This document shows positions 1 through 11,760 of a DNA stretch of 64,000 bases, one piece after another. The stretch lies in contig JAUFNR010000216.1 of NCBI GenBank assembly GCA_031216915.1, forward strand, positions 1 to 64,000. Reading direction: 5' to 3'. The notes beneath the pieces were generated by a model. That model was not told the origin of the DNA and did not search any database. It saw nothing but the letters and a program-made list of their open reading frames with translations. Both the position numbers and the translations under genes were made by a program. This DNA comes from Pictodentalium vernedei (lineage: Eukaryota; Mollusca; Scaphopoda; Dentaliida; Dentaliidae). Position 1 is the stretch's first letter. Every line of letters starts with the position of its first letter.

Positions 1-895
1 TCAAGAGCTGATTCGACCTGGGTTTTTTCACCCAAGCTAGCGAATCATAATGACTCGGGTACTTAGTTGCCTTTGAGATCATTCCCAGTTCTCCAAGATA
101 TCGGTTTTATTGAAATCCTGGTCGAAAAGTGGACATTTATTTTTATTTTCCCCGCCTCCCCCCCCCCCTTCAAAGACCCCCCCCCCCCCCCACCACCCTA
201 TGTATTACGGATATGCTTAACTAGGTCCGATCAGACCTCGTTTTCATGCAGGCACCCAAGATATGGGTTTATTGAACTCGCGGCCCTAAAATCACACTTT
301 TTTATTTCACATTGTCATGTGAACTACGGATGTAAATGTGCCCAACATAAAATAACAGTAGTCACTACTGAATTCTGAGCCCTCCCGGACTCTCAAGAAG
401 TTGGCTTTATTGAAATTCGTCTAAAAGTGGAATCATTTGAATTTTGCCACCCCTGTGTGAACTTCCGAATTGTTCAACAAGTGTCCGACCCGACCTGCTT
501 TTCATCTCAACTGGTTCAAATTATGAATACACGAGTCATTAATTGCCCTTGAAACCACCAAATGCTGCCATGCAATGGGGGTCTCAATGCAATCTGGGCC
601 CAAAAGCTAGACATTTATAAGCGAACTTCTCTTATTTGTTACCCCCCGTGAACTCCGGATCTGTCTAACCGCCCTGGATTTCTTGCGAACTAACCGAAAT
701 CACAAGAGCATATGTCGTTAGGAACCTTTGATACCGGACTCGGCTACCAAGATTAGGTTTTTCAATGAAATCCAGCCTGAGACCGGAGTAATATTATTGA
801 ACAACAACTTGTGAACTCAGATGTGTTAATCCATGGTCTGACATGGCCTGGTGTTTAGGCAATCGAGGTCGAATCATAACACGGGCCCATAGTTA
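1..895. repeat. Module A tandem array, copy 1
   Basis: Loose direct array of monomers about 150-190 bp long. Recurrent phrases are 'tagttgcctttgagac', 'ctctcaagatat', 'tttattgaaatc' and 'aactccggatgtgttcaa' (with variants). The TTTATTGAA anchor recurs near 107, 258, 406, 765 and 938. The same phrases recur at 7.06-8.05, 17.98-18.27 and 35.3-36.05 kb and inside the ~1-kb units. A poly(C) tract lies near 160-192. Open frames here are short and not conserved, so I read it as non-coding satellite-like DNA. Confidence 0.75.
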
Positions 896-1459
896 AACGA
901 CCATTCCCGGTTCTGGTAATTCTTCGATGGTTGGAAAGTTTTTATTGAATGTGCCCCGTCGTGAGATACACTTCACAATGTTTCCAAGTAGAAGGCTTAT
1001 CAGCACCTTCCAAACCATCTCAAGGTCTCTCTCCGCAAGAGTAGCTGGCGTTATTTGGATAAGCACCCCCCCCCCCCCCCCCCCCGCCGTCCCTCGCAAA
1101 AATATGGACAGTGTATTTCAGGCATTGGCCTTATCGGTTGAAAGCGCACAGAATATTGTAGAACGAGGACCTTCATTGCAAGACGAGGACGACGTAGAGG
1201 TAACTAAGTCCCCATCCGAGCAAAGATGGACAGTTCAATGCACGCAACCTCTCCATCTTACCCCCCCCCCCCCCCCCCCCCCGCCCATAAAAAAAAACGA
1301 ATCACGCATTATAGGAGTGGGCTCTGTCATCAAAAGCTGACAGGCACAGTTTAGATGCGACTCTCGCTCGACAAATAGTGGAAAGTCTGACGGTGCCTTG
1401 TAGGGCGGGGGTTCCTGTAGGTAAAAGCTCACAGCTCATTACAAAACTATATTCTGAAT
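896..1459. repeat. Module B block, copy 1
   Basis: Short related segments built on 'ccttccaaaccatc', 'gaacgaggacc', 'tggacagtgta' and 'aaaacgaatcacgcatta'. Poly(C) tracts sit near 1067-1085 and 1261-1282. The same order of phrases recurs at 4.2-5.55, 8.05-9.1 and 36.06-37.0 kb. Open frames crossing the poly(C) tracts are Pro- or Gly-runs and are not credible genes. Confidence 0.7.
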
Positions 1460-1470
1460 ACAGTTGAGTT

Positions 1471-1819
1471 TTTTATTTATTTTGGTGTTTAAGATCACAT
1501 GCTTATGCACGATGCCTAATCGTGGCAGTTTTACAAGTGGAGGAAGCTGGAGTAACCGGAGAGAACCACCGAGCATCGACGAGCAATTGTCAGCTCCTCA
1601 ACATTTCCAACTCTGTTCAAGCTCCGCCCCAGACAAGGTTACAGCGATTGAAAACATGTGCAATACGCCTGAGTACTTGGCGTTATTGTGCGGGCCATGT
1701 AGGGGAACCGGGATAAAGTGCCTTGCCCAAGAACACAACGCGGGTCGTCCCGGACGATGATCGAACTCGGGACTCTACCATGGAAGTCCAACAGTCAACC
1801 ACTGTGCCGCTGCGACCCA
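1471..1819 (-). mobile_element. tRNA-headed SINE, antisense, with target-site duplication
   Basis: Read on the minus strand, the element opens with a Pol III-like head: a box-A-like 'gcggcacagtggtt' and a box-B-like 'gagttcgatcatc'. Then come 'gttcttgggcaaggcac', a middle domain with 'ggttctctccggttactcc', and a tail ending 'ttaaacaccaaaataaat'. The flanks carry an 11-bp near-identical duplication, ACAGTTG(A/T)GTT, at 1460-1470 and 1820-1830. The related module C copy at about 9,098 lacks the element and has a single such site. From memory the middle resembles the conserved SINE domain called Nin-DC in metazoans; that naming is inference. It carries no protein. Confidence 0.85.
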
Positions 1820-1830
1820 ACAGTTGTGTT

Positions 1831-2535
1831 AAAAATTAACCCAAATCAACGGGGTTGAGTGAATATGACCCGATTGTGTAGGACCCCCCCCTCTCACCAC
1901 ACACACACTTTCTTGCTATAATGTGGACAGTGCTAATTAACCACCCTTTAAACCTACCAGGCTTCTTCATTTATTAATAAATTTCTCTGATATTGTAAAA
2001 TATAAAGTTTCGTCCAGTATCATTAACTACACAAAACGTTCTTCATTCAATCTCAATGTCAACAAGGAAAAATGTTGGTGTGTTTGAGTGATTGTGTATG
2101 TACCTGGGTCGAGTAGTGGTTTATCTGCCGGTTCACAAACCTATACTGACTATAGGTGTAGATTGAAGGGGACACTCTCTTCTCTGAGTGGAGGATCCTG
2201 GTGTACTATGGGGTACGTTGGTCAGATGGAATCTACTCGCCGACCAGTTTGTCAACTTAATCCGAAATCTGAGTGCTATCAGGTTCTCCAGCAGGTACTT
2301 CCACAGATGACTACTTACCCAGCTATATTTTTGGAACATTTTTCGAACATCACCCCATTTTTATGCATATTTTTCATGATACCACTTTCAGTTGGAACTG
2401 AAGTTAGCTAATGTTTGCTAAAATGCATAAAACATATTTCAAATTTTTATTTACCTTTTACATTGGCCCTTGCACCACATCCCATTTATTTTTGCTCTTG
2501 TGGGACTTAAGTTCATACTGATTTTTGAAACTTTG
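1831..2535. repeat. Module C, copy 1
   Basis: Block beginning 'aaaaattaacccaaatcaac' and passing through 'gtgttgagtgaatatgacccg', 'tcttcatttattaataaatttctctg', 'aaagtttcgtcca' and 'ttggtgtgtttga'. It ends near 'ccttgcaccacatccc'. The same order occurs at 9.10-9.79, 19.91-20.64 and 26.6-27.3 kb. No gene is recognisable. Confidence 0.7.
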
Positions 2536-2914
2536 TCACACACCCACACATGTAAACGCGACTTTGTTTTGCCGCTGAACGAAGCCGGAGAAAACCACCG
2601 AGCTTCGGTGAGTAACTATTAGACTCTAACTTTTGAAACCGGTAGAAACGGAGTTGATAGTGTTAGAAGACAAGTATTCTACAGCGTACTGTTGTGCTGT
2701 GTTCATAGTACACAATGACACCAAGAGCATTGTCTAAGGACACATTGCAGACGATGAATGGGGATCATGATCGAAAACGACGCCGTGATCCTTCAGTTTG
2801 ATCAATGAACCATTTGTGTTCCGCTTTTTCAACGCTGATGTTCTAGCTGTAACAGTTATTCGAGATTCTGATCCGCTTCGAATTGTGCAAAAGAAGTTCA
2901 GAGACGGCTGAAGC
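2536..2914. repeat. Module D, copy 1 (5' part)
   Basis: Contains the module D signature 'gaagccggagaaaaccaccgag' (read in two parts: gaagccggag, aaaaccaccgag), 'gtaactattagactct', 'gttgatagtgttagaag', 'aatggggatcatg' and 'gattctgatccgcttcg'. The unit is interrupted by the G/C-run tract and a second insertion before its tail resumes at about 3,426. The signature resembles the antisense middle of the SINEs in this window. Confidence 0.7.
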
Positions 2915-2998
2915 GGGGGGGGGGGGGGGGGGGGGTGGGGGGGGGGGGGGTGGGGGGGGGAGCAGCCCCCCCCCCCCCACCCCCACACACACACACAC
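2915..2998. repeat. Compound poly(G), poly(C), (CA)n tract
   Basis: A G run of about 46 bases with two T interruptions (2915-2960) is followed within 6 bases by a C run (from 2966) and then (CA)n to 2998. G and C runs facing each other can fold back on one strand. This is also a place where assembly or sequencing errors are likely. Confidence 0.9.
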
Positions 2999-3060
2999 TT
3001 TTTTGCCGGGTCATGTTTTGTTGTATGCATATATTTTAACACAAACAATGCCTGGTGAAA

Positions 3061-3419
3061 CACGGGGCGGATCCAGAGCCTCCCCCATATTTTCGCCAGC
3101 TATGTTTCTCTCGTACTGGTGTAAGGCTAACTGGTGTAAGGCTAGCGTGTTTGATGTTTGTCAGAATTGTGACTATCATACAGCTGGTTAAGCAGTGGCA
3201 TAGGTCTGAATATCTCGTAAAATTGTTAAGGGCTCTCAAAGTGTGAAATCATTCAAATACGCCTCCTGAAAAATCTCCAAATATCCGCTCAGATGCATGG
3301 AAATGGGGGTTTTGGGACACTGGAATTTAAATTTTTGTACCGCGGCCCGTTTTACCGACGACCATCGATCGCCCTATCCAGCCCCCAACCCCACTTTGAA
3401 AATCGTTCCGGCGCCCTTG
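3061..3419. mobile_element. Possible hAT-like non-autonomous insertion
   Basis: A segment interrupting module D. It begins 'cacggggcggatccag' and ends 'ccggcgcccttg', so the ends are roughly inverted (CA-GGGCG type). Such GGGGCGGATCC / GGCGCCC ends are common in hAT-type elements. I could not find a convincing 8-bp target duplication, and no transposase is encoded. Could equally be a relic of another repeat. Confidence 0.35.
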
Positions 3420-3425
3420 TTCTTT

Positions 3426-3660
3426 AAATCTCGCATATTAATATTGATAAAATACAAAACGTTGTTTCAATGACCTTCACATGGAAAAGCGAACATATAT
3501 ATTACGTTGCCTAAATGACTCCTATATTAGTAGTAGAAGACGAAGAAGTTATTGAAATTAACATCTCTTGAGGCAGATCGCAGAATGAAACAGTACACTT
3601 GACCTTAAGAGCAATGCAGACACTCAATATATGGATTGGAAAGAAAATGTAGATTCTATA
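3426..3660. repeat. Module D tail plus short unassigned DNA
   Basis: 3426-3525 has the D tail 'attgataaaatacaaaacgttg' (in part), 'gaacatatatattacgttgcc' and 'aaatgactcc'. 3526-3660 matches nothing else I noticed and holds no clear gene. Confidence 0.5.
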
Positions 3661-3910
3661 AGGCCGACTTGGCTATAATTTGCCAATCCCTTATGAACTT
3701 CAAATACGCCTGATCTGTCCTCTTTTCTCGTGAAGAATTACACGAGCAAAAAGCTGCATTTGATACCCCCTCACACTCAGTTAAGTGTTTTTTTTTAATG
3801 ACCCTGGGACCGAAGTCTGACTATTCATTACGGACACTTCAGGCTCTCAAGATATAGATTTCATTGAAGTATGAGCCCAAAATCAGATTTTCTTATGTAA
3901 CATTCTCATG
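3661..3910. repeat. Module A fragment
   Basis: Phrases 'ggctataatttgccaa', 'tgaacttc', 'aggctctcaagatatag' and 'atttcattgaa' match module A arrays. The fragment runs into the TTAA site used by the MITE that follows, and its continuation ('ctcctgatatgttcag') resumes after the MITE at 4164. Confidence 0.65.
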
Positions 3911-3914
3911 TTAA

Positions 3915-4159
3915 CCCCTGACCCAGCGTGACGCCAAAAACTAGCCAGCAATATTCACAAAAATCACCATTCAGTTTTCATTATTTTTACATTTTTTGTT
4001 TTAAAAACATAACTTACGACTCCTCTTAGGAACAACCTCATTAAGTTTATTCATTCAAATGATGGGTCATAAGCTATGTTTTCATGCAAAAAATAAAACA
4101 AATAATTATTCAATAATTTTGCTTGCTTGTGATGTCTGCTTTTGGTGTCAGGTAAAGGG
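3915..4159. mobile_element. TTAA-flanked MITE, copy 1 (diverged)
   Basis: A 245-bp AT-rich element bounded by TTAA (3911-3914) and its degraded partner TGAA (4160-4163). Termini are CCCCTGACCC and its inverted partner GGTAAAGGG. Internally it has 'tgatgggtcataagctatgtttt', read here as 'gggtcataa' and 'gctatgtttt', shared with the copy at 59.3 kb. The related module A/B sequence at 8,021-8,045 reads '...gatgttaactccgg', which is the uninserted site with one TTAA. TTAA targets and CCC(T)n ends are hallmarks of piggyBac-type elements; the class assignment is inference. Confidence 0.75.
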
Positions 4160-4163
4160 TGAA

Positions 4164-5560
4164 CTCCTGATATGTTCAGCTTAGATCCTACCCACCGAAG
4201 CAGGCGAAGGGACCGCGTCAAGAATGAGGTAGCAACAAAACATGAAGAGTAAATATTGGCGTGTCGTTCGAGAAGTGCCACCCCCCCCCCCCCCCCCCCC
4301 CCCCACACACACACACAAACATACAAGCTGAACTTGAGCGCATGGAGGATTAGAGCTTCGCCGATTTTGATCGCGAACTGTGCATTTCTCCCAACATGTA
4401 TACTTGGTAAAAGCGATTGTGTCTTTGAAGATAATTTAAATGCACCCCCCCCCCCCCCCCTATTCGATAAGAACAGTTGTTGTGAATAGCAAGATGCACC
4501 CCTCCCTCCCCTCCTTGTTATAACACAATGTTTTGCAGACGGGAGCCTCCCTGATCAAAACGGGCGGCGTGGATGATGTTAATGTCATCGGAAGAGTGAC
4601 CGGCAATTTGAGCCTGCTCTCTGGTAAAAGCGGACGTGCATCTGAGGACGAGGCCCACTGAATAAAAACCTTCCAAACCATTGCAGGAGAGGCGTCTCGT
4701 CAAAAAAGGTCGAAAGTAGCCGGCTTAACTCGGATAAGACCACCTCGAAAAAATGGAGACTGTGTTTCAGGCATAGAACCTCACCATAAAAAGCACACTG
4801 CACATTGCAGAACGAGCCCCCCCCCCCCCCCCTCCCCTTTCCGTTATAAGACGTGGACGGTGCAGTGAAGACGAGGTCCCCGTCCGATAAAAGTAAGACA
4901 GTTGAATGCATACATCCCCCCTCCCCCCCCCCCCCCCCCCCCCCACACACACACATACAGGCATATGTATTCGGTAAAAGCGATTGAGTCTTTGAAGGTA
5001 ATTTAAATGCACCGCCCCCCCCCCCCCCCCCACATTCGATAAGAACAGTTGTTGTGAATAAAAAGATGCCCCCCCCCCCCTCTTTATAACACGATGTTTT
5101 GCAGACGAGAGCTTCCCTCATCAAAAACGGTCGGCGTGGATGATGTTAATGTTATCGGGAGAGTGACCGGCAATTTGAGCCTCCTCTCTTGTAAAAGCGA
5201 ACGTGTATCTTACGACGAGGCCCACTGAATAAAAACCTTCCGAACCATTGCAGGTGAGGCATATCGTCAAAAAAGGTCGAAAGTAGCCTGCTTAACTCGG
5301 ATAAGACCCCCCCCCCCCCCCCCCCCGAAAAAATGGACACTGTTTTTCAGGCATAGAACCTCATAATAAAAAGCACACTGCACATTGTAGAACGAAAACC
5401 TCCCCTCCCATTCAGAAGACGTGGACGGTGCAGTGAAGACGAGGTCCCCATCCAATAAAAGTCGGACAATTGAATGCATGCACCCCTTCCCCCTCCCCTC
5501 ACGCCCATGAAAACGAACCACGCATCACAGGTGAGAGGCCTCCCGTCAAATTATTCGTAG
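4164..5560. repeat. Module B block, copy 2, with internal ~567-bp tandem duplication
   Basis: Module B phrases throughout. A segment from about 4,395 to 4,960 ('ggtaaaagcgattg', 'gataagaacagttgttgtg', 'ggcgtggatgatgttaatg', 'agagtgaccggcaatttgag', 'gtcaaaaaaggtcgaaagtag') is repeated from about 4,963 to 5,520. Six or more poly(C) tracts (near 4268-4303, 4446-4460, 4820-4833, 4925-4944, 5014-5030, 5307-5326) occur at corresponding places. Every open frame here crosses those tracts; I reject them as genes. Confidence 0.75.
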
Positions 5561-6200
5561 TGATCGCTTTTGCATGTTCATGACTTTCTTAGTGGCCCTG
5601 GAACTACCCCATATCTGGACTTCGTATAACAAGTGGCTGTGTATTAAGGCGTAGTATAGTGTTTTCATGACCCATGGGGGAGAATCCTCTTGACTTTGTT
5701 AAGACTATAGTTCGCGAGTGCTATTTTGGAATAGGAAGGGATTTCATTGCAAAATTCTAGCATGGTTCAGTATGATGTCTAGATGAAAACGTCGTATTTT
5801 AGCCGTGACGGACGCTCAAGCCGCTAACCTAGTTTTATTTAGCACAGCCTACAGTTCATATTTATGAAGCGATTTCATTGTAACGTAGAAGGATAACTTG
5901 ATATGATATCTAGATGAGACTGCCCTATTTTGTTCACTATAGTTCAGCCGTTACCGCCGCCTGGTCATGTGACCTAGATTAATTTAGCACTGTTTGTATG
6001 AAGGGATTTCATTGTAACTTGGTAAGATAATTTGGTATGATATTTAGATGAGACTCTCCTATTTTGGTCGTAATCGGCCAACCTTGACCGCCGAGCTGTC
6101 GCGTTACCCAGATTCCTTAAGCAAAGTCTACGAGTAATATTTATGAAGGGATTTCATTGTAACTTGGTAGGATAACTCGTTTTGGAATAAGTTGACAGTA
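5561..6200. repeat. Module E monomer array, copy 1
   Basis: Four to five loosely related monomers of about 120-180 bp. Each has 'gaagggatttcattg(c/t)a', 'tggtaggataact', 'gtctagatgaga(a/c)', 'ctattttggtcgtgatcg' and 'agattcctttagca'. The same monomers form longer arrays at 9.79-10.99, 20.64-21.48, 22.26-23.40, 27.30-28.23 and 29.0-30.13 kb. Confidence 0.7.
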
Positions 6201-7060
6201 ATTTAGTAATTTTGGTAGACATACATTAACAGTGAGGGCCCCGTTAACCCAGGCCTCACTTCTTTAACATAGTCTAAACCACAAATTATTCTTATTGAAA
6301 ACATAGCATATAGGGAACAGAAATTAACACATTCACAACTATCATTGTCGTATTTCATAATTCTTTCATAAACATTCAATATTATCCTTTTCACCAAACA
6401 CTACACACAGCCAAGCTAAGCTACAGTGTTATTGACACTTTCATTTGAACCATTGACACACATACATACACACAAACGCGATTGGTTTGCTGGTTAACGC
6501 AGCCGGAGAAAACCGCCGAGCTGTGTTAAGTAACTATTAGACTCTCCAACATTTTAACCCTGTAAAAACCGGACTGACAGTATCAGAAACCAATTTTTCA
6601 CCCGCGTGCTGTTCTGTTGTGCTGTGTTCATTTGTACACAATGGTACCACACACCACATGGGAAAAAGACACTAAGAACATTGTTTAAGAACACATGACA
6701 GATGATGAATGAGGATCATGGTCGAACCTTCACCGTGATCTTTCAATTTGAAAATCACTGTGCTGATTAATGAACCATTGCGATTCTCAAACTCGACTCT
6801 GAAGTTCTGTTTGTGACAGATATTCAAGATTCTGATCCACGTCGTTAAAAAAAACAAATACTTGTTGTTTAGATGTAGTCTATTTAATATTGATAAAATG
6901 CAAAACGTTTTGTGAATGACTTTGATAGAAAGCGAAAATACATATAACGTTGCCCAAATGACTCCCATATGATAAAAATACATACACAGCACGTTGCCCA
7001 AATGACGTTAAACAGGGTTGAAACTCTGGCTGATTTTCACCCAAATGAGTCAAAATCACG
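6201..7060. repeat. Module D, copy 2
   Basis: Begins 'acattaacagtgagggcc', passes 'ggcctcacttctttaac' and 'ttattcttattgaaaaca', then the signature 'cgcagccggagaaaaccgcc', 'aatgaggatcatgg', 'gacagatattcaagattctg' and the tail repeats 'acgttgcccaaatgac'. No coding sequence is supported. Confidence 0.75.
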
Positions 7061-8045
7061 ACAAACATGTCATTAGTTGCTTGCTATTTTAGGCCACTCT
7101 ATGATCTAAAGATGTGGTCATTTTTGAAATCAGGCCAAAATGCATATTTTTTTTATTTTCTATCCTCTTGTGAATTGGGAATGGATTCAACCAGAGGCCA
7201 ACGCGGATTAGCTTTCTTGCCAACGACCACAAATCATGTTAACGTGAATCATTACTTATCTTTGAGACAACTACAGGATCTCAAGTTAAGGATTTTATTG
7301 AAATCTGGGACTGAAATGGATCCTTTCCTTGTTTGCCACCCCTGTGTACCCCAGATGTGTTCATTTATGATCCGACTCGCCGTGGTTTTCATACAATTTA
7401 CTTGACAACACAAGTAATTAGCACCCTTGAGACCACTCCGGGGTCTAAAGATTATAGGCTTTTTATTGAAAGCTGGGCCTGAAATGGGATTATTCTAATT
7501 TGCCATCCACTTACCAATACCGAATGTATTTCGCCAGGGTCGGAATGGGTCTGTTTTCATACAAACAAACCCAGATTATGACAACGTCGATCATTATTTT
7601 TATTTCGAGCCCCAAATCGGCCTTTTCTCACGTGTCATACCATTGCAAACTCTGGATGTGTACAAGCCGCGTCCGAGCATGTCTGGTTTTCATCTAACTG
7701 AACCCGCCTCAATGTCAAGACGAGTCATGGTAGTTTTTGCCAGCACTGCTGACTCTCAAGATATGGGTTTAATTGGAATGTAAACCATGGTTAAGGCGGA
7801 CATGGCTATATTTTGCCAACCCCTAGTAAACTTCGGATTCACGGGATCTGTCCTGTTTTTGTAACGAACAGTCCAAATTATGAATACACATGTCATACCT
7901 TACATCTGAGACCCATTCGCACTGAGATAAGTGTCCTATTCTATAGGGGCATTCCAGACTCTAAAGATAAAGATTTTTTTTTTAAATCAGAGCGTAAAAT
8001 CGAACGGTTCTTATTTAACAGCCCCATGATGTTAACTCCGGATAT
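7061..8045. repeat. Module A tandem array, copy 2
   Basis: Five to six monomers of about 170-190 bp with the A signature ('tctcaagatatgggttt', 'tttgccacccctgtgta', 'ccgcctcaatg'). The uninserted TTAA counterpart of MITE copy 1 is at 8032-8035. Confidence 0.75.
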
Positions 8046-9098
8046 GTTCAATTGGAATCCTACTCACGATAGCAGGCGAAGGGACAGTGACAAAAATGCG
8101 ATAGCAGGAAAACGGGAGAATTGGAGTGTCGTTCGAGAACTTTAGCGAATGGAGGACGAGAGCTTCACCGATTTTGACCACGAACTGTGCATTTTCGGTG
8201 AGGGCCTTTTCATCAGAACACGGACCGTACTTTCAGGCGAGGGCTTCTTCTTAACAAAGTGAAATGTAAGGTCGATAGGTAGCTAACCACGAGCGGTAAA
8301 GCCACGGTAGTAACTAGTACTTTCTTCAGAAGATGAGTATTTTACAAGCAGTGAACGCAGTTGAATGAGTTTTTGAGAGTGGACAGTACTCTCAGCCCTC
8401 GTTAGAATGCGGAGTACTTTGTACATAGTCGGTACAAGCGATCTTTTATTTGAAAGTAATTAAACGCCCCCCCCCCCCCCCCCCCCCACAATCGGTGAAG
8501 TGAAAAGTGAAAACAGTTGGTGGATAGAAAAAAGCACCACCCCTCCTCGTTCTAACACGATGCTTTGCAAACGAGGGCATCTCTCTTCAAAAACGGACGG
8601 CGTATTTGACGTTATTGGGACAGTGACTAGCAGATGAGCTTCCCCTCTGGTAAAAGCGGACCTCCATCTATCGACGAGGCCCATTGACAAAAACCTTCCA
8701 AACCATCGTAGATGAGGCTTCTCGTATAAAAGAAAGGTCGAATGTAGCTGGCCCCCCTCCTCCGCCCTCCTTCCTCGCACAAATATGGGCACTGTGTACA
8801 TTCAGTCATAGGTCCTCTCTGTAAAAAGCACACGACACACTACAGAACGAGGACCCCTTTATAAGACGTGGACAGTGCAGTGGAGAGGTGGACAGAGTTG
8901 AATGCATGCAAATACCTCCCATCGCCTCAGCCCATAAAAACGAACCACGCATTACAGGAGAGGACCCTGCCATCAAAAGCGGATCGATACAGTTCTAACT
9001 TCCCTCCCTCTCGACAAATAGTGGACTGTCCGAAAGCGTTTTGTAAGACGCGATTCCGTTAGGTAAAAAGCCCACGGGTCATTGCAAAATTACACTCT
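8046..9098. repeat. Module B block, copy 3
   Basis: Begins 'tatgttcaattggaatcctac', read as 'tatgttcaattgg' then 'aatcctac', and passes 'cgaactgtgcattttcggtgagg', 'gtgactagcagatgagc', 'gacgtggacagtgcagtgg' (in part) and 'cgaaccacgcattacagg'. It has a poly(C) tract at about 8467-8487. Reference copy for module B. Confidence 0.7.
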
Positions 9099-9790
9099 AA
9101 AATCAATTGGGTTAAAAATTAATCCACAATCAACTGTGTTGAGTGAATATGGCGCGTTTCTGTACGACCTCACTCTTCCTGATGTAACGTGCACAATGCT
9201 AACTAACCACCCGGTACCAGAACAGATTTCTTCATTTATAATAAATTTATTTCTCTGTTTCTTATTGTAAAATAAAAAGTTTCGTCCAATATCATTAAGT
9301 AAAATAATTTCTTCATTTCTCAAGGTAAACAAGGAAAAAGGTTGGTGTGTTTGAATGAGGGTATGTGTATGCTTGGGTGTGTTGGGGGGGGGAGGTATCT
9401 GTCAGTTCATAAACCTATACTGACTGTAAGTGTAGATGTGATTTCACACTCTCTTCACTGAGTGGTGTATCCTCGACGCGGTATGAGACACGTTGACCAG
9501 ATGAAATCAACTCGCCGACAAGTCTGCCAATTTAAACCCAAATCAATGTGTGAGCAAGTTCCCCGGCAGGTACTTTGACAGGTGTCTACACTTATCGGTT
9601 ATATTGTGGGAAATATTTCGAGCACCACCTATCTTTAGCCATATTTTTCATGATTCTACTTTCAGTTGGAATTAATGAAGAGATGATAGCTTACGTTTGC
9701 TAAACTGCATAAAATATTTTTTGCCCTTTTACTTTGCCCTAGCACCACATCCTATCTATATTTGTTCTAGTGGGTTGTTCGTTCATACTG
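9099..9790. repeat. Module C, copy 2
   Basis: Intact-looking module C starting 'caattgggttaaaaattaat'. It lacks the SINE found at the start of copy 1 and so shows the empty SINE target. It ends near 'ctgctttttaacttaacttg', after which the E array begins. Confidence 0.7.
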
Positions 9791-10985
9791 CTTTTTAACT
9801 TAACTTGACAATGTCAAGATAAGCTATTGCCACCACGCGCACGGAAGTCAGTCTATCTGTTCAGATTTCCTTTAGCACAGGAAACAACTCGTAGTTCTTG
9901 TCCGATCACCACGAAATTTCATATGCTGGTTCACGGTCATGTCTGGAAGAGACTTTCTCCTTTTGATGGCGATCAGGCAGACTTGTCAAATGCCCAAGCC
10001 TGTAACCCGTAAACGTTTAGTACAGTCTAAAGATCGTATTTATGAAGGGATTTCATCGTAACTCGGTAAAAAAAAATTCCATGTAATGTCTGGACGACAA
10101 TGTCCGATTTTGGTCGCGATCGATGAACCCTGACGGCTTCGCGGATCCGAAGCCCGAAAACCTTCAACATAGTCTAAAGGTTGTATTTATGAAGGGGTTT
10201 CGTTGAATCTTTTAGGATGACTCCGTGTAATGTCTAGAAGAGAACGCGCCTTTGTGGTCGAGATCGGTCTACCATAATGGCTACGCGGGCTCGAAGCACG
10301 AAAATCTTTACCACACTCTACAGGTGGTATTTTTGAAGGGATTTGATTTTAACATCGCAGGATGACTCTGAAAAAAAACTGGATGAGAACGTCCTTTTTG
10401 GTTGGGTTCAGTCAACCGTGTCAGTCGCAGGGGCTCATTACCTGGATTCCTTTAGCCCAGTCAGATTGCATTTACGAAAGGATTTTCGATGCAAAATTGT
10501 GAAATGACTCAGTATAATGTCTGGATGAGAACATCCTATTTTGGCTGTGATCGATCAGCCGTGACGGCACACAGACCTATGACGTAGATTTGTTTAGCAC
10601 AGCCCACAGTTCATATTAAAGAAGCGATTTCATTTTAACTTGGACAGATAACTCGGTATAATGTTTACATGAGTCTGCTCTGTTTTGGTCAGGATCGTTC
10701 AGCTTTTATCGCCGCCTGGTCACTTGATCTAGATTCCTTTAGTACTGTCTACAGGTTGTTTTTTATGAAGGCATTCCACTGCAAGTTAGTAGGATAACAT
10801 GGTACGAGCTCTTAGTGAGACTTCCCTATTTTGGTCATGATCGTCCACCCATGACCACCGAGCTGTCGCGTGAACTAGGTTCCTTTAGCAACGTCTTCAA
10901 GTTATATTTAACAAGGGATTACATTGCAACTTGGTAAGATGGCTTGTTTTGGAATAAGTTTACTGAAACTTGGTAAGTTTGGTCG
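9791..10985. repeat. Module E monomer array, copy 2
   Basis: About eight direct monomers roughly 110-190 bp long, anchored on 'gaagggattt', recurring near 10,043, 10,190, 10,336, 10,480, 10,620, 10,768 and 10,915. Monomers differ from each other by point changes and small indels, much more than corresponding positions of the two 6.7-kb copies differ. The array is therefore older than the large duplication. Confidence 0.75.
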
Positions 10986-11760
10986 CCATACATTAACTGT
11001 GAGTGCCACATTAACCCAGGCCTCACTTCTTTAGTGCAGTAAACTTCAAATTATTCTTATTGAAAACATAGCAAACAGGGAACAGAAATTAACATATTCT
11101 CAATTATCAAACTTCTTGTATTCCATAATCCTTTCGTAGACATTGAACCTTATCCACTTCACAAAACACAACACACAGTCTGGTTATGCTAAAGTGTCAG
11201 TGACACTTTCATTTGAACCATTGGCAAACATACATACATGTATACAAATGCGACTATTTTACTGTTTAACGCAGCCGGAGAAAACGACCGAGCTGCGGCA
11301 AGTAACTATTAGAGTCCCCAACTTTTTAACCCGTTGGATACCGGGTTGACAGCTTCAGAAGCCAGTATACCCCCGTGTACTGTTCTGTCGTGCTGAGTGC
11401 ATCAGTATGCAATGGTACCACATAGTATATAGGAAAATGATTCCAAGAACCTTGTCTAAGGACTCACGGATGGCAGGTGATGAATGAGGATCATCAGCGA
11501 ACTGTCACCTTGGTCTTTCAATTTTAAAATCACTCTGCACACCAATGGACCATTGTGCATCTCAAACTCGACACTGATATTCCATTTGTGTCAGATATTC
11601 AAAATTTTCATCCACTTCGTACTTAAAAAAAACCCCAGATCCTGGTTGCTTGGATGTAGTCTATTTAATTTTGATAAAATGCAAAACGTTGCGTGAATGG
11701 CGTTCATTTAGAAAACGAACTTATATATAATGTTGCCTAAATGACTCCAATATGATAAAA
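10986..11760. repeat. Module D, copy 3
   Basis: Same order as copy 2, from 'catacattaactgtgagtgcc' (in part) to 'atgactccaatatgataaaa'. A 227-codon open frame (11752-12435) starts inside this repeat tail, which argues against a real start codon there. Confidence 0.75.

Noticed and set aside
4585..5521. Minus-strand frames up to 179 codons with Gly runs
   Set aside because: They exist only because they run through poly(C) tracts in module B; composition is low-complexity and frames shift with tract length.
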